This document shows positions 21,333 to 32,940 of a stretch of DNA of 64,000 nucleotides, one piece after another. The stretch is from Symsagittifera roscoffensis (lineage: Eukaryota > Xenacoelomorpha > Acoela > Convolutidae). The translations under genes and the position numbers were made by a program. The notes under the pieces were generated by a model that saw only the letters and a program-made list of their open reading frames with translations, did no database searches and was not told the DNA's origin. Where the stretch lies: assembly GCF_963678635.1 (NCBI RefSeq), contig NC_087069.1, positions 27,208,303 to 27,272,302 on the forward strand. Direction: 5' to 3'. Position 1 is the stretch's first letter; every line of letters begins with the position of its first letter.

Positions 21333-24300
21333 TTACTTATTTTTATAAATGTAGCTATAAACGGTCTCGTTATGCACTCCCTTGGGTTGCATTGGCACTG
21401 GAACTAACGCTGAAGGTTCTGTCCAATAACATTTCTGCATACTTCCCGCAGGCTTTGTTCCATTTTTGCAGAAACCGTCCACTTCATCGTTAGTTCTGTT
21501 TAAACCATATTGATGCATGAAACAAGCAGCACATAGAAACAACTTCTGCTTTGTGTCGTTAGTTCCCCTTCCCATATCATTACAATTTCCCTCATCGAAA
21601 CTTTTCTGGTCCTCCATAGTAAATGGTAATCCAAAAGTCTCGTTAGCTGCAGCAAGCCTAAACTTGGCAGATTTATCTGCATTAGTAAGGGCTCCGTACT
21701 CTATTCTCTCAACATGATCGTCAAATAAAAAGTTGTAAATAGTCTTAGTAAAAAGAAATGTTTCTTTTGTCAAAATGGAAGGTCCGCCTTCAAAATAGAC
21801 AGAGTTAGCAGCAGTCGAACTTGTTTTTGACGCAGTGTCAAAAAATCGAGGATAAAATTCTTGCGCTTTCCAGTATATATTATTTATAGTCTTCGTTTCA
21901 AAGGGCAAAACTAAGTTAAATTCGTCTTGGTAAAAATGTGCACTTTCAATTTGAAATGATATCATACCGTAATATGGGGTAATGAACGGGTTTGGCAGCT
22001 TCAAGGCAACATTATGAAGTTGCGAGAATTTCAGGGCTATGAAGAACGTTTCTTTCTGTGGTGTTATCGTCAAAATGTCTCCCCTTTTGGCCTTTTTGAA
22101 GCAGTTTATCAGTTCAAAATATGCCAACAGAGGAGATTCAAGAAGAAGTCTTGAATACAAATTTGAAATCTCAGAAGCATTGAAATAATCTAAATCGGAG
22201 CCCATGAATTGAACAGAAAACACGCCATAACTCATAAACTTCGCCAATGCAGCCGCAAAAATATAAGTCTCGGTCAAAGCAACTTTTTGAAAAGTTACAT
22301 TCAAAAGCGATGGTGGGTTTCCGCTTATTTCAAAACTGTCGGAAAAGTAGTCGGCATCAAGCGCGTAGAGTTGGAAAACGCCAACTTGATCGTTAGTATC
22401 CTTTGGAGAATTTATTGTACAAGATTTGATCACCTAGAAGAGCGTCTTCATGATACAATAGTTCGTGCAATTCTGATTATTATCTTCACAATGTTTTATA
22501 TTTAAGGAAATTAAAACGCATACTGGAGAAACCAGCAGCGAAACTAAATGAATTGAAATTCTAAGAAAAACAAGACTGCTCGTGTATCAGAGCGAAGCCC
22601 TGAATGTTCCGACTGCATTTTACGGCCAATTACTTAGAAAGGTGGAACAAAAAGCTCAAGAATAAGTAAGTAAACAGAAATGTGGTAACTATAATCAGAG
22701 CTTACATTCGGATTTTTATCCACCCTGTTTATATTTGAGATATAAAAAAATGAACTGAAACCCAAAAACCCAAAACGACTCTCTTTCTTTCTTTTTTCAG
22801 GTTCCAATTCGAAGCACTTTAATTCTTATGTTCTTTTTTTCTGTATACCAAGCACCCAGGGGCGGATTTAGTATTTTCTCTCGAGGGGGGGAGGGGGGGA
22901 ATTTAGAAAAAATTTCGAAAATTTTGTCGACTTTTTTTAAGGTGACCAAATTGATTTTGTGAGCTCTTGAAAAAACAGGCCAAAAAATGCGTTTTTTTTT
23001 CGGCGCGCGCTCCCCCCTCAAAACAAGTTTATATTGGCGCCGAAGGCACCTTTAGAAAAACTTTAAGGTCCGTCACCAAAAATGGAGATCTCAAAATGGC
23101 ACTATTTGGGTCGGCAGCGTGTCGAATCCCTGCGGAGAAAGAGCGAGAAAAATCGAAGTTGTCACCCGAGCAGAAATATTCGGTCACTTTCTTCGAAAGT
23201 CGGAATAGCTACTTGCACTACCTAACATGGCAATAGGTTGGAATGAATAGAAAAAAACTTACTTGATAAACATTTCCGACCTGTGGCAAAGAAGCCGATA
23301 AAAAACGAACAAATAAAAGTCACGCAGATAACAATTTTTTTGTCACGCAGATAACATTTTGCTAGCAAAAAAACAGGTCCAGGCTAACTTTGACCTCATG
23401 ACCTTTGTTTTCCATAGCATGAACGTGACCTCCACTTTTTTGGGACAAATTGATATCACGAACTTGGTTTACTTAATAAGTAGGCTGAGCATATGACACT
23501 TTTGAACTAGTTGTTAACCCAAAAAGTAACTTTGTTGAACTAGTTGTTAACCCAAAAAATAGATTCTGGTTTAATAACGGTTACCAGTTGAAAACATAAA
23601 AAACATCGTAAGCAAAAGAACAAAACATGTTGCAACTGGTAATGCAAGGGCAAAAAAATCCAAGTTTCTCCTCTGAAGTAAAGTTTCTATAGTAACATTT
23701 TTTTTTTTACAAAACGTCGAAAAGAACAAACAAAAGCTGTGAAAAGTAGGTTGTAGCGTTACCTTTATTCTCCATTATACTGAAAATCACGTCTGTCGTG
23801 AAACCAAATGTTTTGTTATTTTTTCAAAAACTTGAAATGTTAAAACTAAAACCGAAATCGCACCCAGGCCAGATCTAGGACATTTAAACATATATATTGT
23901 TTAAGGCTAACATACCAAAAATGATTGTTATAGAATCGCTTTCTGAGATCATTCAACTTTAGCTTGAGAGATAGTCATGGAACCTTCTAGTGCGTTTTCA
24001 GACTTCTCTGCAAATATCAAATTTTGCGCCAAAATACCCTTTTTGGGTATTTTTTGAAAAAATGTTGCCGAAAAATTGCGTTACTTTGGTGGGTGGTGCG
24101 CTTTAACCGCGTAAAAGTTAATATAATGAAACGCGAAAGTTGCATGAAAAAAAAACGCAAACAGAAGTTGGCTTTTCTCAACATTGTTTTAATTAACTTG
24201 TGAACAAAATAACTGTTTTTAGCAGTGAACAAAAACAATAGATTTTTCTTTGTTGAATGAAAAATTTTACGAAAATTTTCACATCAAAAATATATCGTTT

Positions 24301-24735
24301 ATAGTAAAACAATTCGGAAGTTAAAAAACAAATTACAATCCGAGGGACCGGCTCTATCAAGAACCGGCAACGATCTGGGCGCCAAAGCAGTTAGATGAAA
24401 AAAATGAACTTTGGAGGAGAAACGAAGAGAAATTTCTCAACTGGAATCCGCAATAAAAGATAAAAATAGAGCAGTACACAGATTACTTTTGGCCGGACTA
24501 AATTTGGTAAAGTATTACCAAAAGGAGGGACTTCTGGTTTAGAGAAGAGGGCAAAATCTTGAATAGAAGGGACCCCCGGAATCCCAAGTTGGTAGCCGCT
24601 ATCCACGCACTCAAACTTATAGCAAAAATGTGCTCTTCCACCGTTTCCCCTACCAGCATTTTTGAAAATTATCTGGCTGCTGTTCATGCTGTTTAAAATG
24701 AGAAGTACAGCATAGTATAAGAATTGACTTTTCAT
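21333..24735 (-). CDS. Secreted protein of unknown family, two-exon model
   Basis: Proposed exons are 24487-24735 and 21333-22433, joined across a GTAATC donor and TTCTAG acceptor in phase 0 (83 + 366 codons). Exon 1 starts MKSQFLYYAVLLILNS, a good signal peptide, followed by a Gly-rich stretch and two Cys. Exon 2 is a long uninterrupted frame with many aromatics, at least two NxS/T sites and a Cys-rich end (LCAACFMHQYG, FCKNG, KCYW). This looks like an extracellular or lysosomal-type protein. The stop used is TAA in AAGTAA, which overlaps a perfect GTAAGT donor at 21336, so a further exon downstream is possible. The frame is clearly protein-like; I recognise no domain. An alternative first exon is the ORF at 24981-25286. 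Confidence 0.6.
22434..24486 (-). other. Intron of the secreted-protein gene, repeat-containing
   Basis: It holds an R2 fragment at 22568-22625 and a short G-tract (about 22886-22900) next to GGCGGATTTAG, a combination also seen near 29835. It also has an R2-like end near 23155-23210 (GTCACCCGAGC ... CGAAAGTCGGAA). No additional exon is evident. Confidence 0.4.
22568..22625 (+). repeat. Dispersed repeat R2, head fragment
   Basis: ACAAGACTGCTCGT, then GCGAAGCCCTGAATGTTCCGAC, matches the first about 50 bases of R2 copies a and b. The rest of the repeat is absent here. Confidence 0.6.
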
Positions 24736-24980
24736 TTCAATGCACAAAAGCAAACACAATCGGGCTAAATTGCATGAATTAAAAATGTATTTTTTTTCCT
24801 GCACAACCAACGTTTCATTCATTTTGGGGGTTTACAATATTATTAAGGCGGGACTATGTTAGGAAGGAGTCAACTAGTCCTGAAAAACCAGCTAGACCAT
24901 GAAATTATTAATAACTTAGATAGGATAAAATAAGTCCTTGAAAAACTATCAACTTGAATGAAAATGAAAACCGGAAGGAT

Positions 24981-25286
24981 TTAAGCTGGAAAAAGTTGCT
25001 GATTCAATGAATTACGATGAAACATTTTTGAGCTTGGCCTACGATAACACAGCAGGCAATTAATAATTACTCTAATTTTTGAAGAAAAAAAATTATTTAG
25101 AAAAAAACAACGATTTTGTGGGCTATTGTATCTTAGTTCGACTTTTCCATCACATATGCACTGATTTGTGTTCTCTTCCGACATTCCAGCAGGTAAAGAA
25201 GCTTCCTTCATCGCGCATTTTTGTTGCCCACTTTTCCTAATACAAGATAAAGAAATCACCAAATAAAGGAAAAAGAAATTACCCAT
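24981..25286 (-). CDS. Short secreted Cys-containing ORF or first exon
   Basis: The frame starts MGNFFFLYLVISLSC, a plausible signal peptide, and continues with Cys positions spaced as in small extracellular domains (KCAMKEA, QCICDG, NRCFF). The last about 30 residues look like read-through into AT-rich intron. A possible donor (AGA|GTAATT, near 25071) is in phase 0 and could join it to the gene downstream (24487 or 22433). It is either an alternative first exon or a separate small gene. Family unknown. Confidence 0.4.
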   Translation of the reverse strand: MGNFFFLYLVISLSCIRKSGQQKCAMKEASLPAGMSEENTNQCICDGKVELRYNSPQNRCFFLNNFFSSKIRVIINCLLCYRRPSSKMFHRNSLNQQLFPA

Positions 25287-25394
25287 TTTGGGAAAGATTT
25301 GGTTTGTGACAAATAAAAGAAACTTGGAAAATAACTGCCAAACTCTGTTGGCCTATTTTCATCAAAGCTTAGTTTTTGAATGAGTTACAACATG

Positions 25395-25992
25395 CACTAG
25401 TGGTTAAAAATAAGCGCAAATTTAAGGTTTTATTCTGTAAGATGCCTGTTTTCAATGTGCATTTTGGACAAGATTTCCTTCGAAGTTCAGTAAAATTTTT
25501 ACATAGACCGAGAGTAGATGATCACTGCTACGCTCTATGAAAAAACCAATTTTTGTTTTTCATGATTTTCCAGTGAAAACCTGGTCTGAAAATGCAAGTT
25601 TTCCTCATCTGCACTAAATTTTTTACTTCGCGTGAATAAATAACAAACGTCTGAGTTTAGTAAAAATTTCACCCTGATTGTTTCCATTTTATCACTAAGA
25701 GTGCTTCATGTTGCATGAACAAATTTTATACTCCGCTTAAACAAGAACGATTTAACTACGATGCAAAAGTTAGCGCAGATGAAGACATATGGCGTTTTCA
25801 GACCCGGATTTTATTGGAAAGTCATTAAAACCAAAAATTGGTTTTTTCATAGAGCGTAGCTGTGATCATTTACTCTCAGTCTATGTAATAGTTTAAGTGA
25901 ATTTGGAAGGAAATGTTGTCCAAAATGTGCATTGAAAACAGGCATTTTACAGAGTAAAATCCTGACTTTGCGCTTAATTTTGTCCATTAGTG
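25395..25992. mobile_element. Long-TIR MITE, family A, copy 1
   Basis: Its ends start CACTA(G/A)TGG and the two arms (about 25395-25558 and 25829-25992) are reverse complements over some 150 bases, including CCATTTTGGAC-type and TAGACCGAGAGTA-type blocks. A second copy with the same ends lies at 42287-42869. TA flanks seen at copy 2 suggest a Tc1/mariner-like mobiliser. It is non-coding. Confidence 0.8.
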
Positions 25993-26459
25993 TAGTTTCA
26001 AACCGAGCTTGGTTTTTTTTTGAGTTTTTGATATGACTCTTCATCAGTCTTATGATAAATCAATGAATCAACTGATTCAATCGAGTCATGTTTTTATTTT
26101 GCTCTATTTGGCGCCATTTTCTAACGATTTCACTGACGCTCAGTTTTATTAAACAATGATCAGAATAATTCGAAATCAGTTTGATGACATAAATCATCCA
26201 AGCTTTGTGGAATATTCGAGCCGATTTTTCTTTTAGATAAAATTTCAACAGATTTTCCAAATGGTGTTACAGGCTTTTTTCATTTACAACGCCAGTCACT
26301 AAACCATTTAAGTTCATTTTTTTTCTCCAAGTCACTTTTGACCCTTTTTGATATCAAAAATAATAATGTTGCCATCAAAATGATTTCAACCTCGAAAGTT
26401 TTTTCAATGCTTAATAAAAAACTACAAAAAAATTATCGGAGTGTATCGAGGAATATATA
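25993..26459. other. Intergenic, no feature seen
   Basis: This is AT-rich sequence with no coding frame or clear repeat. A short TA run (about 26454-26463) leads into the R1 repeat. Confidence 0.4.
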
Positions 26460-27490
26460 TATATAAAAATTTAGTTGTGATTCGAACGACTTTGAAAATA
26501 ATCCGAAATTTTTCAAATGTCGATACGAGGAAGCAACTTAAACGGTTTTAAATTTTCGTCTAATTTCAAGCAAATAAAGCGGGCATATGAGAAATATATT
26601 TCATTTTAGCAAAAAACTTTAGTTTAATCCAAGAAAACTAAGGTTTCGAAGTTTCAAATAGCGCTCTCTCGGCAGTGAAATATTTTCACTGACGCGAGAG
26701 CTTAGTCTTGAAACTGTCTTAAATTGGATCTAACTCACTTCGGCAAGCACATTAATCAAACAATTATCAACGGACTATTAATTCAAACAGAACTTCGTCA
26801 CGGCAGTATTGTTCCGACCATTGAAAATGGGGAGGAACTTTGTACTCGGGCGTGTTTTTATTTTCGTCCCACGCAAAATCAGGTACCACAAAACAATCAG
26901 CGGACTGAGTTGACTGATATAATATTTTGAAACCATTTTTCAAACTTTTATATCTTTTACGAGAAATAGTGTCGAGATAACACCTTTGTGAAATTTTTGA
27001 TGTTTCATCTATATTCGAGCAAGTAAAGCGACTGATCAGCTTACTGATCAGCTTACGTAGCTTTTGTATGCTTAATTTAAGCCTTAAAAATAGCTATACT
27101 CAAGTAAATAGCTATCAGAGAAAAAAAGTAGCTATCAGAAAAAAAACTAGCTATACTCAAGTAAAAGGTAGTTTTTGAAGTTTTTAGCATCTTTGTTAAA
27201 ATAAAAAATTTCAGAACATAATTGAAATTGTTTTAAAAAAATTGTTAAAATTTTTTTACTGATTTGTTTTGATTTTCTTATCTTTTTAAAAAAAAAACTG
27301 AAGTTTTCCATTTTGCCGATTTTACTATGACTGTCGAGTAATCCTAAGTTCTAGGTTTTCGTTCATATATTTTTTCATCGCATCACGAAAAAAAAACGAC
27401 ACTAACTTGAAGAAAAAAATTCATATTTATGTTGAAACTATGGTCCGAACCTTTTGTGCTACTTGTACAGTTACCGGCTATTCTTGTTAC
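26460..27490 (+). repeat. Dispersed repeat R1, copy a
   Basis: It shares ordered blocks with 36945-38240 and, inverted, 41700-43112: ATTGTTCCGA(A/C)CATTGAAAATGG then GAGGAACTTTGTA, CCACGCAAA, GTGATTCGAAC, TGTCGAGA, a GCAGGCTTA/CAGCTTA string, and a terminal TGTGCTACTTG(C/T)ACAG then TACCGGCTAT. It is non-coding and may be a degraded non-autonomous element. Confidence 0.6.
26650..26715. repeat. Long palindrome (hairpin)
   Basis: AGTTTCAA ... GCTCTCTCGGCAGTGAAA, then a TAT loop, then the complement TTTCACTGACGCGAGAGC ... TTGAAACT. The stem is nearly continuous over some 30 base pairs. It lies inside R1 copy a but is not obvious in other copies, so it may be a small insertion. Confidence 0.65.
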
Positions 27491-27734
27491 ACTGTGAAAT
27501 TACTTTTCACCCGCTGAGGGCAAACAATTCATCTGCGCGCATGGGTTGACAATCTTATAATACATAATCTTATCACACAATTACCTATATTGCGTCTATG
27601 GAAAAAAGCGTATCATAAAATTAGCATAGAAGGAAATCAATCGATAAGCTTTTTTTGATCGGAAAATTTTTAAAAATTTAATACCATATTGACCGAAAAT
27701 TCAAACAAAAAATGAATGGCAAATTTTTTTTACA

Positions 27735-28036
27735 TTATCAGAGAAAAAAGGCACATGCTGAAGTTGGGCAAAAAAGGAACAAATTGCCGATTAAAAATAG
27801 CGAAATCAAATCTTATTTGAGCGGAAAAGTGGGTCTTTCTATTTTCACACTGTTTTTTCAGTCTATGAACTATCATGTTTCTGTAGGACATAACTTTTAC
27901 TGCAATAATTGAAAAAAAACTTGTGAAAATAGAAAGACTCGCTTTTCCGCTCAAAAGGGATTTGATTTCGCTATTTTTAATCGGCAATTTGTTCCATCTT
28001 TGCCCAATTTCAGCATGTGCCTTTTTTCTCTGATAA
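27735..28036. mobile_element. Foldback MITE with about 115-bp arms
   Basis: TTATCAGAGAAAAAAGGCAC at 27735 is repeated inverted ending at 28036, and the match runs inward through GCCGATTAAAAATAGCG and GGAAAAG(T/C)G. A centre of about 80 bases separates the arms. High arm similarity suggests recent origin or conversion. Open frames on both strands here are by-products of the palindrome. Confidence 0.75.
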
Positions 28037-28040
28037 GAAT

Positions 28041-29180
28041 GCAGTTTTAATAAAACTTTTTTGGCCAATTGGATGTATTAGCAAATAAGAAAATATAGCT
28101 TTTGGCAATTAGGCGTATAGCTTCACGCAAAAAACATATAAAAAATCATGAAAAATCAAGCACAAGCCTAATCAATTAATTTTTGAATTGAATCAATTTC
28201 AACTCAAGTTCAATCATTTTCTGCGCTGAGTTACTTCGAGACTTCAAAAAATTCATGAAATTTTCTCGAAAAAAATCTATTCTAAGTTGGTTTATTTAAA
28301 ACCCTATAACATAATCAAAAACGAACGATACTGTTTTCAATTCAGAGCCCAGGGCATCAGCATCTTTCCAAATCAATATCGTTTCATATCGTTTTTTTTC
28401 GCAGCTAGGTCAAGTATGTCAAATTTGAAGCTATTTGCTTTAAATTTGTAAGTTGTTATTGTTCCGACTTTCGAGGAAAGCAAGGAAGATAAATGTCCCG
28501 GTTGATTTTTTATTCAGAACGATTTTAGAAAAGTTAACGGCGTTTGGGCATCGATCGCGAAATCTTTGGATGGCCAAGCTAGTTAATGGGCAGTCAGAGC
28601 GAAGTAATGGGCAGTCAGAACATTCAGGACTTTGGTTTGACACGACAGTCTTGTATTATTAAATTAAACAGACATTTGATTTTAAATTATCAATGGAACA
28701 ATATTTACCACTTCAATACTAATCGATAGCAGTGAGTTCAATGCAAACATGTTACAGCATTGATTTTTAAATTAGCAACGGAGCAAAAGTTAAGACAAGG
28801 AAACAACCGTCGACAGACACAATTTAAAAAAAAAGCTTCTATACTTTTTTAAAGTTTAAGTCCCACTTGAAACTACAATAAACAACACTTGCACTTCAAT
28901 TAACAAAAAATGCTCAAAGTACAAAAAAATAATTACGCGGCAACTAAGCCGGAAAAAATGAACAGACAACAGTTGAACCAAAAAATTGTTTTAAAACAAA
29001 AACTTAATCTTTCAAGCCCACCTGAAACTAGAATGAACACCAGTCGCACTTGCAACTACAATGAAAGTGCTTACAACACAAGCAAAATCCATGGTGCTGC
29101 AATTTTGCTGACAAAACGAAATTCCGGCAGTTCAGTTTGTAAAAAAATAAAATCAATTGCTTTCATACTGAAAAAAAAAC
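28041..29180. other. Intergenic, no gene seen
   Basis: AT-rich. Near 28575-28625 there is a small tandem unit (ATGGGCAGTCAGA, two copies). I see no exon with protein character. The frame at 28910-29200 is Lys/Asn/Ser-rich and non-descript. Confidence 0.4.
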
Positions 29181-29183
29181 AAG

Positions 29184-29256
29184 ATCTGGTCGGGACTTGA
29201 ATCCCAAACCTTAGGGTGCAACGGCATTATCCCCAGGCCAAGTGGGAAGGAACCTA
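29184..29256 (-). repeat. tRNA-derived relic
   Basis: On the minus strand, CTTGGCCTGGGGATAA (A-box-like) is followed by an anticodon-arm-like stretch and GGGATTCAAGTCCC, a good B-box with T-arm pairing. Spacing fits a tRNA. It is probably a SINE head or tRNA pseudogene. Confidence 0.42.
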
Positions 29257-29591
29257 AAAGATGTTCACAGAAGACAAGTAGAAAAGCAGTGAAATATTGC
29301 GATAAATTTGCAAGTAAGTTTTTTTGCCAAAAACAAACAAGCTCTTCTTGGGAAATCAATTGAGTAAATTTTCATTAGCGAGAAATAGATTATTCAAAAA
29401 TTGTGTTTATTTTATCTGAAGAAGTCTTAATAAATTGAAAAAATGATTTTTCTCACCAGAATTTTTACCTAGAGATGACGCTGCACGTGGCAATTGTTAG
29501 CAACTAGAGTAAACTAAACGTCAAAAAATAGTTATAAGAATTTTTTTTGAAAGAGACAAAAACAAACATTCTATTGAGTTCTTAAAAAATG

Positions 29592-29665
29592 CTTTCTGCG
29601 GGAATCAAACTTCAGACCTCGAGTGTTCATCTCAAATGCCTCACACAATTCTGCTGCTGAGTCAG
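29592..29665 (-). repeat. tRNA-derived relic
   Basis: On the minus strand, TGACTCAGCAGCAGAA (A-box-like) precedes GGTCTGAAGTTTGATTCCC (B-box) at tRNA-like spacing. It is decayed; a SINE head is likely. Confidence 0.35.
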
Positions 29666-29669
29666 AGAA

Positions 29670-30744
29670 ACTGAAACACTAAACTAGCTACTGATGAAGC
29701 GTAATTTAGTAGAAAAAAAACAATGATTTTGTTTCAATGGTAAGAGAAAACATCGGCTAAATTTGACCTTATTAACACAAGCTAATTTAAAAAAAGGTGG
29801 ACGATATTTTTTCATGTGCAAAATTAGGACAACCAGTAGCGGATTTGAGGGAGGGCCTCCGCCCCCTCCCGCACCTCAGGCATTTGACACCGACACAACC
29901 CAAAGGGTCGCCCCTTTGGTTTTTTCAAAACATTTTTCAAAGGACGCCTTTGGCGCCGGTCCATTTGTAGTAGAGGTGTGAACGTACTAGAGGTGTGAAA
30001 ATGAGTCCAAAAATGTTTTGAAAAAAACCAAAGGATTTAGCGATGAGTTAAAAGCATAGACTAACAAAATGGATCGCAAAAACATTGATACAAAAGAGCA
30101 TAGCCATCTGACAAATCGAGAAGTTTTAATGAAATTAAGGAGGCCGAGATATTGTTTGCCTAACTTGAAACGTTGCAGCTTTCGAGTTTTAAAAGTTCAA
30201 TCTATGTACAGCTTTTTAAATTAAAGAATCTCTGTTTGTCTTCTTTAACCATTTTTGAAAAATATATCAATATTTTTTCTTCTGCTAGGAAATCCTCAAG
30301 TTCAAATTAAATTTTTTGAGAAAAAAATCAAGCTTTTTGGCTCCAATTAAATTTCAGTTATCGAAGGTATTTTTCTCTCGTATATTCAAAGTGAACTATG
30401 TTTGCAGGCTAACAGTTTTTTAAACTTTTAAAAACAGTCAACAGAAAGTTGGAAGTGTGAATGAACCCAAGAAACCAAACATGTATTCATTCAAAAAAAA
30501 ATTTCACGTTCGAGTTTTGCAGATTAAAAAAACACTAGGTTGGTGCTCTTCGAATTTCACAAATAATTTTATGCGGTTTTTTATGAAACTAAATCAATCA
30601 GAAAAAAATGTGCTGAAATAAGAAGATCTGATTTCTATTCTGCTAGGATATCTCAAAGTTTGGATTTAGAAATAAAGACATAGAAATTTAGCATATAAAC
30701 TTGAATTCAATTTTAGCAATCAAGTCAAGCCAAATGAAACATAG
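29670..30744. other. Intergenic, low-level repeats
   Basis: No gene is seen. A GC-rich patch at 29830-29970 (GCGGATTTGAGGGAGGG, C-rich run, GCCTTTGGCGCCGG) resembles the G-tract patch near 22855-23045 and may be a shared repeat. Confidence 0.35.
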
Positions 30745-30750
30745 CGTGAT

Positions 30751-31738
30751 CAAGGAGGCGGAGCAATAAGCAGAATGGTCTACGAGCAGAATGGGTCTAA
30801 GAGCAGAAAAACAGAGAAATATTGACTTAAGTTGGTTTATACGGGCTAATTGATAAAAATAAAGCAATAATTGGAATCGTCAAAAAAATATCGAGGAAAT
30901 GAATAAATTATGTTTAAATTGAGTAATTTCAGTTTTTATAATTAAAGTTTTATTTGAAATCTTGCGGTCTTATGCACAAAACGGCCCAAAATCAGTATTT
31001 TATCACCTTTCTTGAACTAATTGGCAATTTATGCACTCAAAATCGAATAACATGGTCCTGCATTTCAAATGAAATTTCAAGCAGATAAAAATGCTGGCCG
31101 ACATGCGCTAAGCTATTAAATTTGTGATCTACTAAAGCCATTTTTTTGAATTTTTCTTGTGTTGTTTGATTGAATTGCCTGACCATGTTGTTTGAATTTG
31201 TTTGGCTAACATTAGCCAATCGGATTCGACTGCATAAATTTAAGCTCAAGATGTAAAAGTATTGATTTTGGGCCGTTTTGTGCATAAGACGCCAAGACTT
31301 TAAACAAAATTTTAAGAAAAAAATTGAAATTACTCAATTCATGCATAATTCATTCATTTTCTTGGTATTTTTTTGACAATACTAATAATTGTTTTATTTT
31401 TATCAAATAGCTCGTATAAACCAACTTGAGTCAAATTTCTCTGTTTTTCTGCTCTTGGACCCATTCTGCTCTTAAACCATTCTGCTTATTGCTCAGCCTC
31501 CATAAATTGCCAATCAGTTCAATAAAGGTGACAAAATACTGATTTCGGACCGTTTAGTGTATAAGACCCAAATCTTGATTAAATTACTCAAATTATGCAT
31601 AAAATGTTTGTTTCTCTGGTATTATTGACATTTCTGATAATTAATTTACCGATTAGCACAAAAAATTGATATTTTTCAGTTTTTCTGCTCTTGGACCTTT
31701 TCTGCTCTTAGACCATTCTGCTTATTGACTGGCCACCC
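30751..31738. mobile_element. Foldback element with three homologous arms
   Basis: Arm 1 (30754 to about 31000, GGAGGCGGAGCAATAAGCAG inward) is repeated inverted at about 31256-31503, and a third, more diverged arm follows at about 31540-31738. Candidate 6-bp direct repeats CGTGAT flank the whole (30745-30750 and 31739-31744). The distinctive unit AGAGCAGAA(T/A) recurs in each arm. It has no coding capacity. The structure suggests one foldback element with a duplicated right end. Confidence 0.65.
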
Positions 31739-32209
31739 GTGATAAAAATTTCAGCGCTTTTCCTGAAAGAAAACACCACAACTGAAAACTTCAAGTTTTG
31801 ACACATACAAATCCTTGAATCTAAAAATCTTAAAGTGGAGTCGTTTTTGGCACGATGAAAACCTTAACAATTAGAAAACACGAGTCAATGAAAATGGAAC
31901 TTTTTTATTTGCAATCATTAAGACTGTGCATATACGAAGTCATATGTGCTGATTGCTTCATTGTGTCAGTCGACTCAAAACTGCAGAAAACCAAGCAACC
32001 ATTGATTCTTTACTTCAGTGATATGCAATTGCTCAACTTTTTATCTTTTAACTCTATATTGAAATACAGAGCTGACTTAAATTATCCGGACTAAGAAAAG
32101 GTGTGAAAACTAAGATCTCTATTAATATTAACACCTTTTTTAACATTTACATAAATTTTAATAAGTAATCAACAAATACAGATAAAAGTAAACATAAATC
32201 AACAAATTT

Positions 32210-32264
32210 ACATACATACATACATACATACATAAAAACATACATACATACATACATACATACA
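32210..32264. repeat. CATA tetranucleotide microsatellite
   Basis: Two runs of CATA/TACA units are separated by CATAAAAACATA. It lies in the 3' part of the Tc1/mariner relic, after the transposase frame. Confidence 0.9.
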
Positions 32265-32940
32265 TTTTTTCGAACTGCTTTTATTCTACGAAGAATGCTC
32301 CGATACAACCGATGAAAGTAGTCGTCTGGAAATGGCTTAATTATTTCAAAAACTTTCCCAATAAGTTCTGTAACTGTTGTAGGCTGTTTTTCACGAATAT
32401 TATGTTTCATTTAATTCCATAAAATTTCAATAATATTCAAATGTGGAGATTGCGCGGGCCAGTTTTCCAAAACTTGAAAACCATTTTCCTGAAGAAAAAA
32501 AAATTGTCGAAAATTTCAAGAATTATGGCAACTGGCATTGTCTTGCTGGAAAATTTTGTCCAGATAAATGTTTTTCATCAAGTGGATTCCAAGTAATTTG
32601 CAATATTCGGCAGAATTAATGTTTCCGTCGATGACTACAATATCTCTTTTCCCAGAAAATTTTATGTAGCCCCAAAACATCACCTTTTCCATCAAATTTT
32701 GCTGTTGGAGTGATATATTTGGGATAACGCTTATTTGGGGGTCGTCTCACATAAATTTTGGCGCTGGAGTATAACTCAACGATGGTTTCGTCTGAAAAAC
32801 TATGTTTTCCTAAAAATTTTGTTGTTTATCTCGAAAATTTTGGCAACATTTTTCGCGTTTTTTTTCTGTTATGTCCCAAATTTTCGGTTTTTTGGCACTG
32901 ACTCGGGCTCTCAGTCCTTTCATGACCAAAATTGATCAAT
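32260..32940 (-). pseudogene. Tc1/mariner transposase remnant
   Basis: The minus strand reads VMFWGYIKFSG, then FQQDNASCHNS with the second catalytic Asp, a TGA, and ENWPAQSPHLNIIEILW with the final acidic residue, then a TAA before MKHNIREKQP. Spacing from Asp to Glu is about 37 residues, which is longer than the usual DD34E and closer to DD37E-type families. The N-terminal DNA-binding part is not readable. At least two in-frame stops make it inactive. Confidence 0.75.

Larger units (their letters stand above)
18869..21336. other. Repeat-filled intergenic region
   Basis: Right of element 1 I find no supported gene. The space holds a foldback MITE (19093-19387), two copies of dispersed repeat R2 (about 19495-20020 and 20225-20580) and a tRNA-like relic near 20855. 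Short frames here lie in repeats and have no protein character. Confidence 0.5.

Noticed and set aside
27712-28068. Two opposing ORFs near 27.7-28.1 kb with similar peptides
   Set aside because: They are the two strands of one foldback palindrome, not a gene pair.
28910-29200. 96-codon forward frame
   Set aside because: Low-complexity Lys/Asn/Ser composition, no domain, and its end overlaps a tRNA-derived relic.
29763-29981. 72-codon forward frame with a Pro run
   Set aside because: The Pro run comes from a C-rich repeat patch; there is no support for coding.
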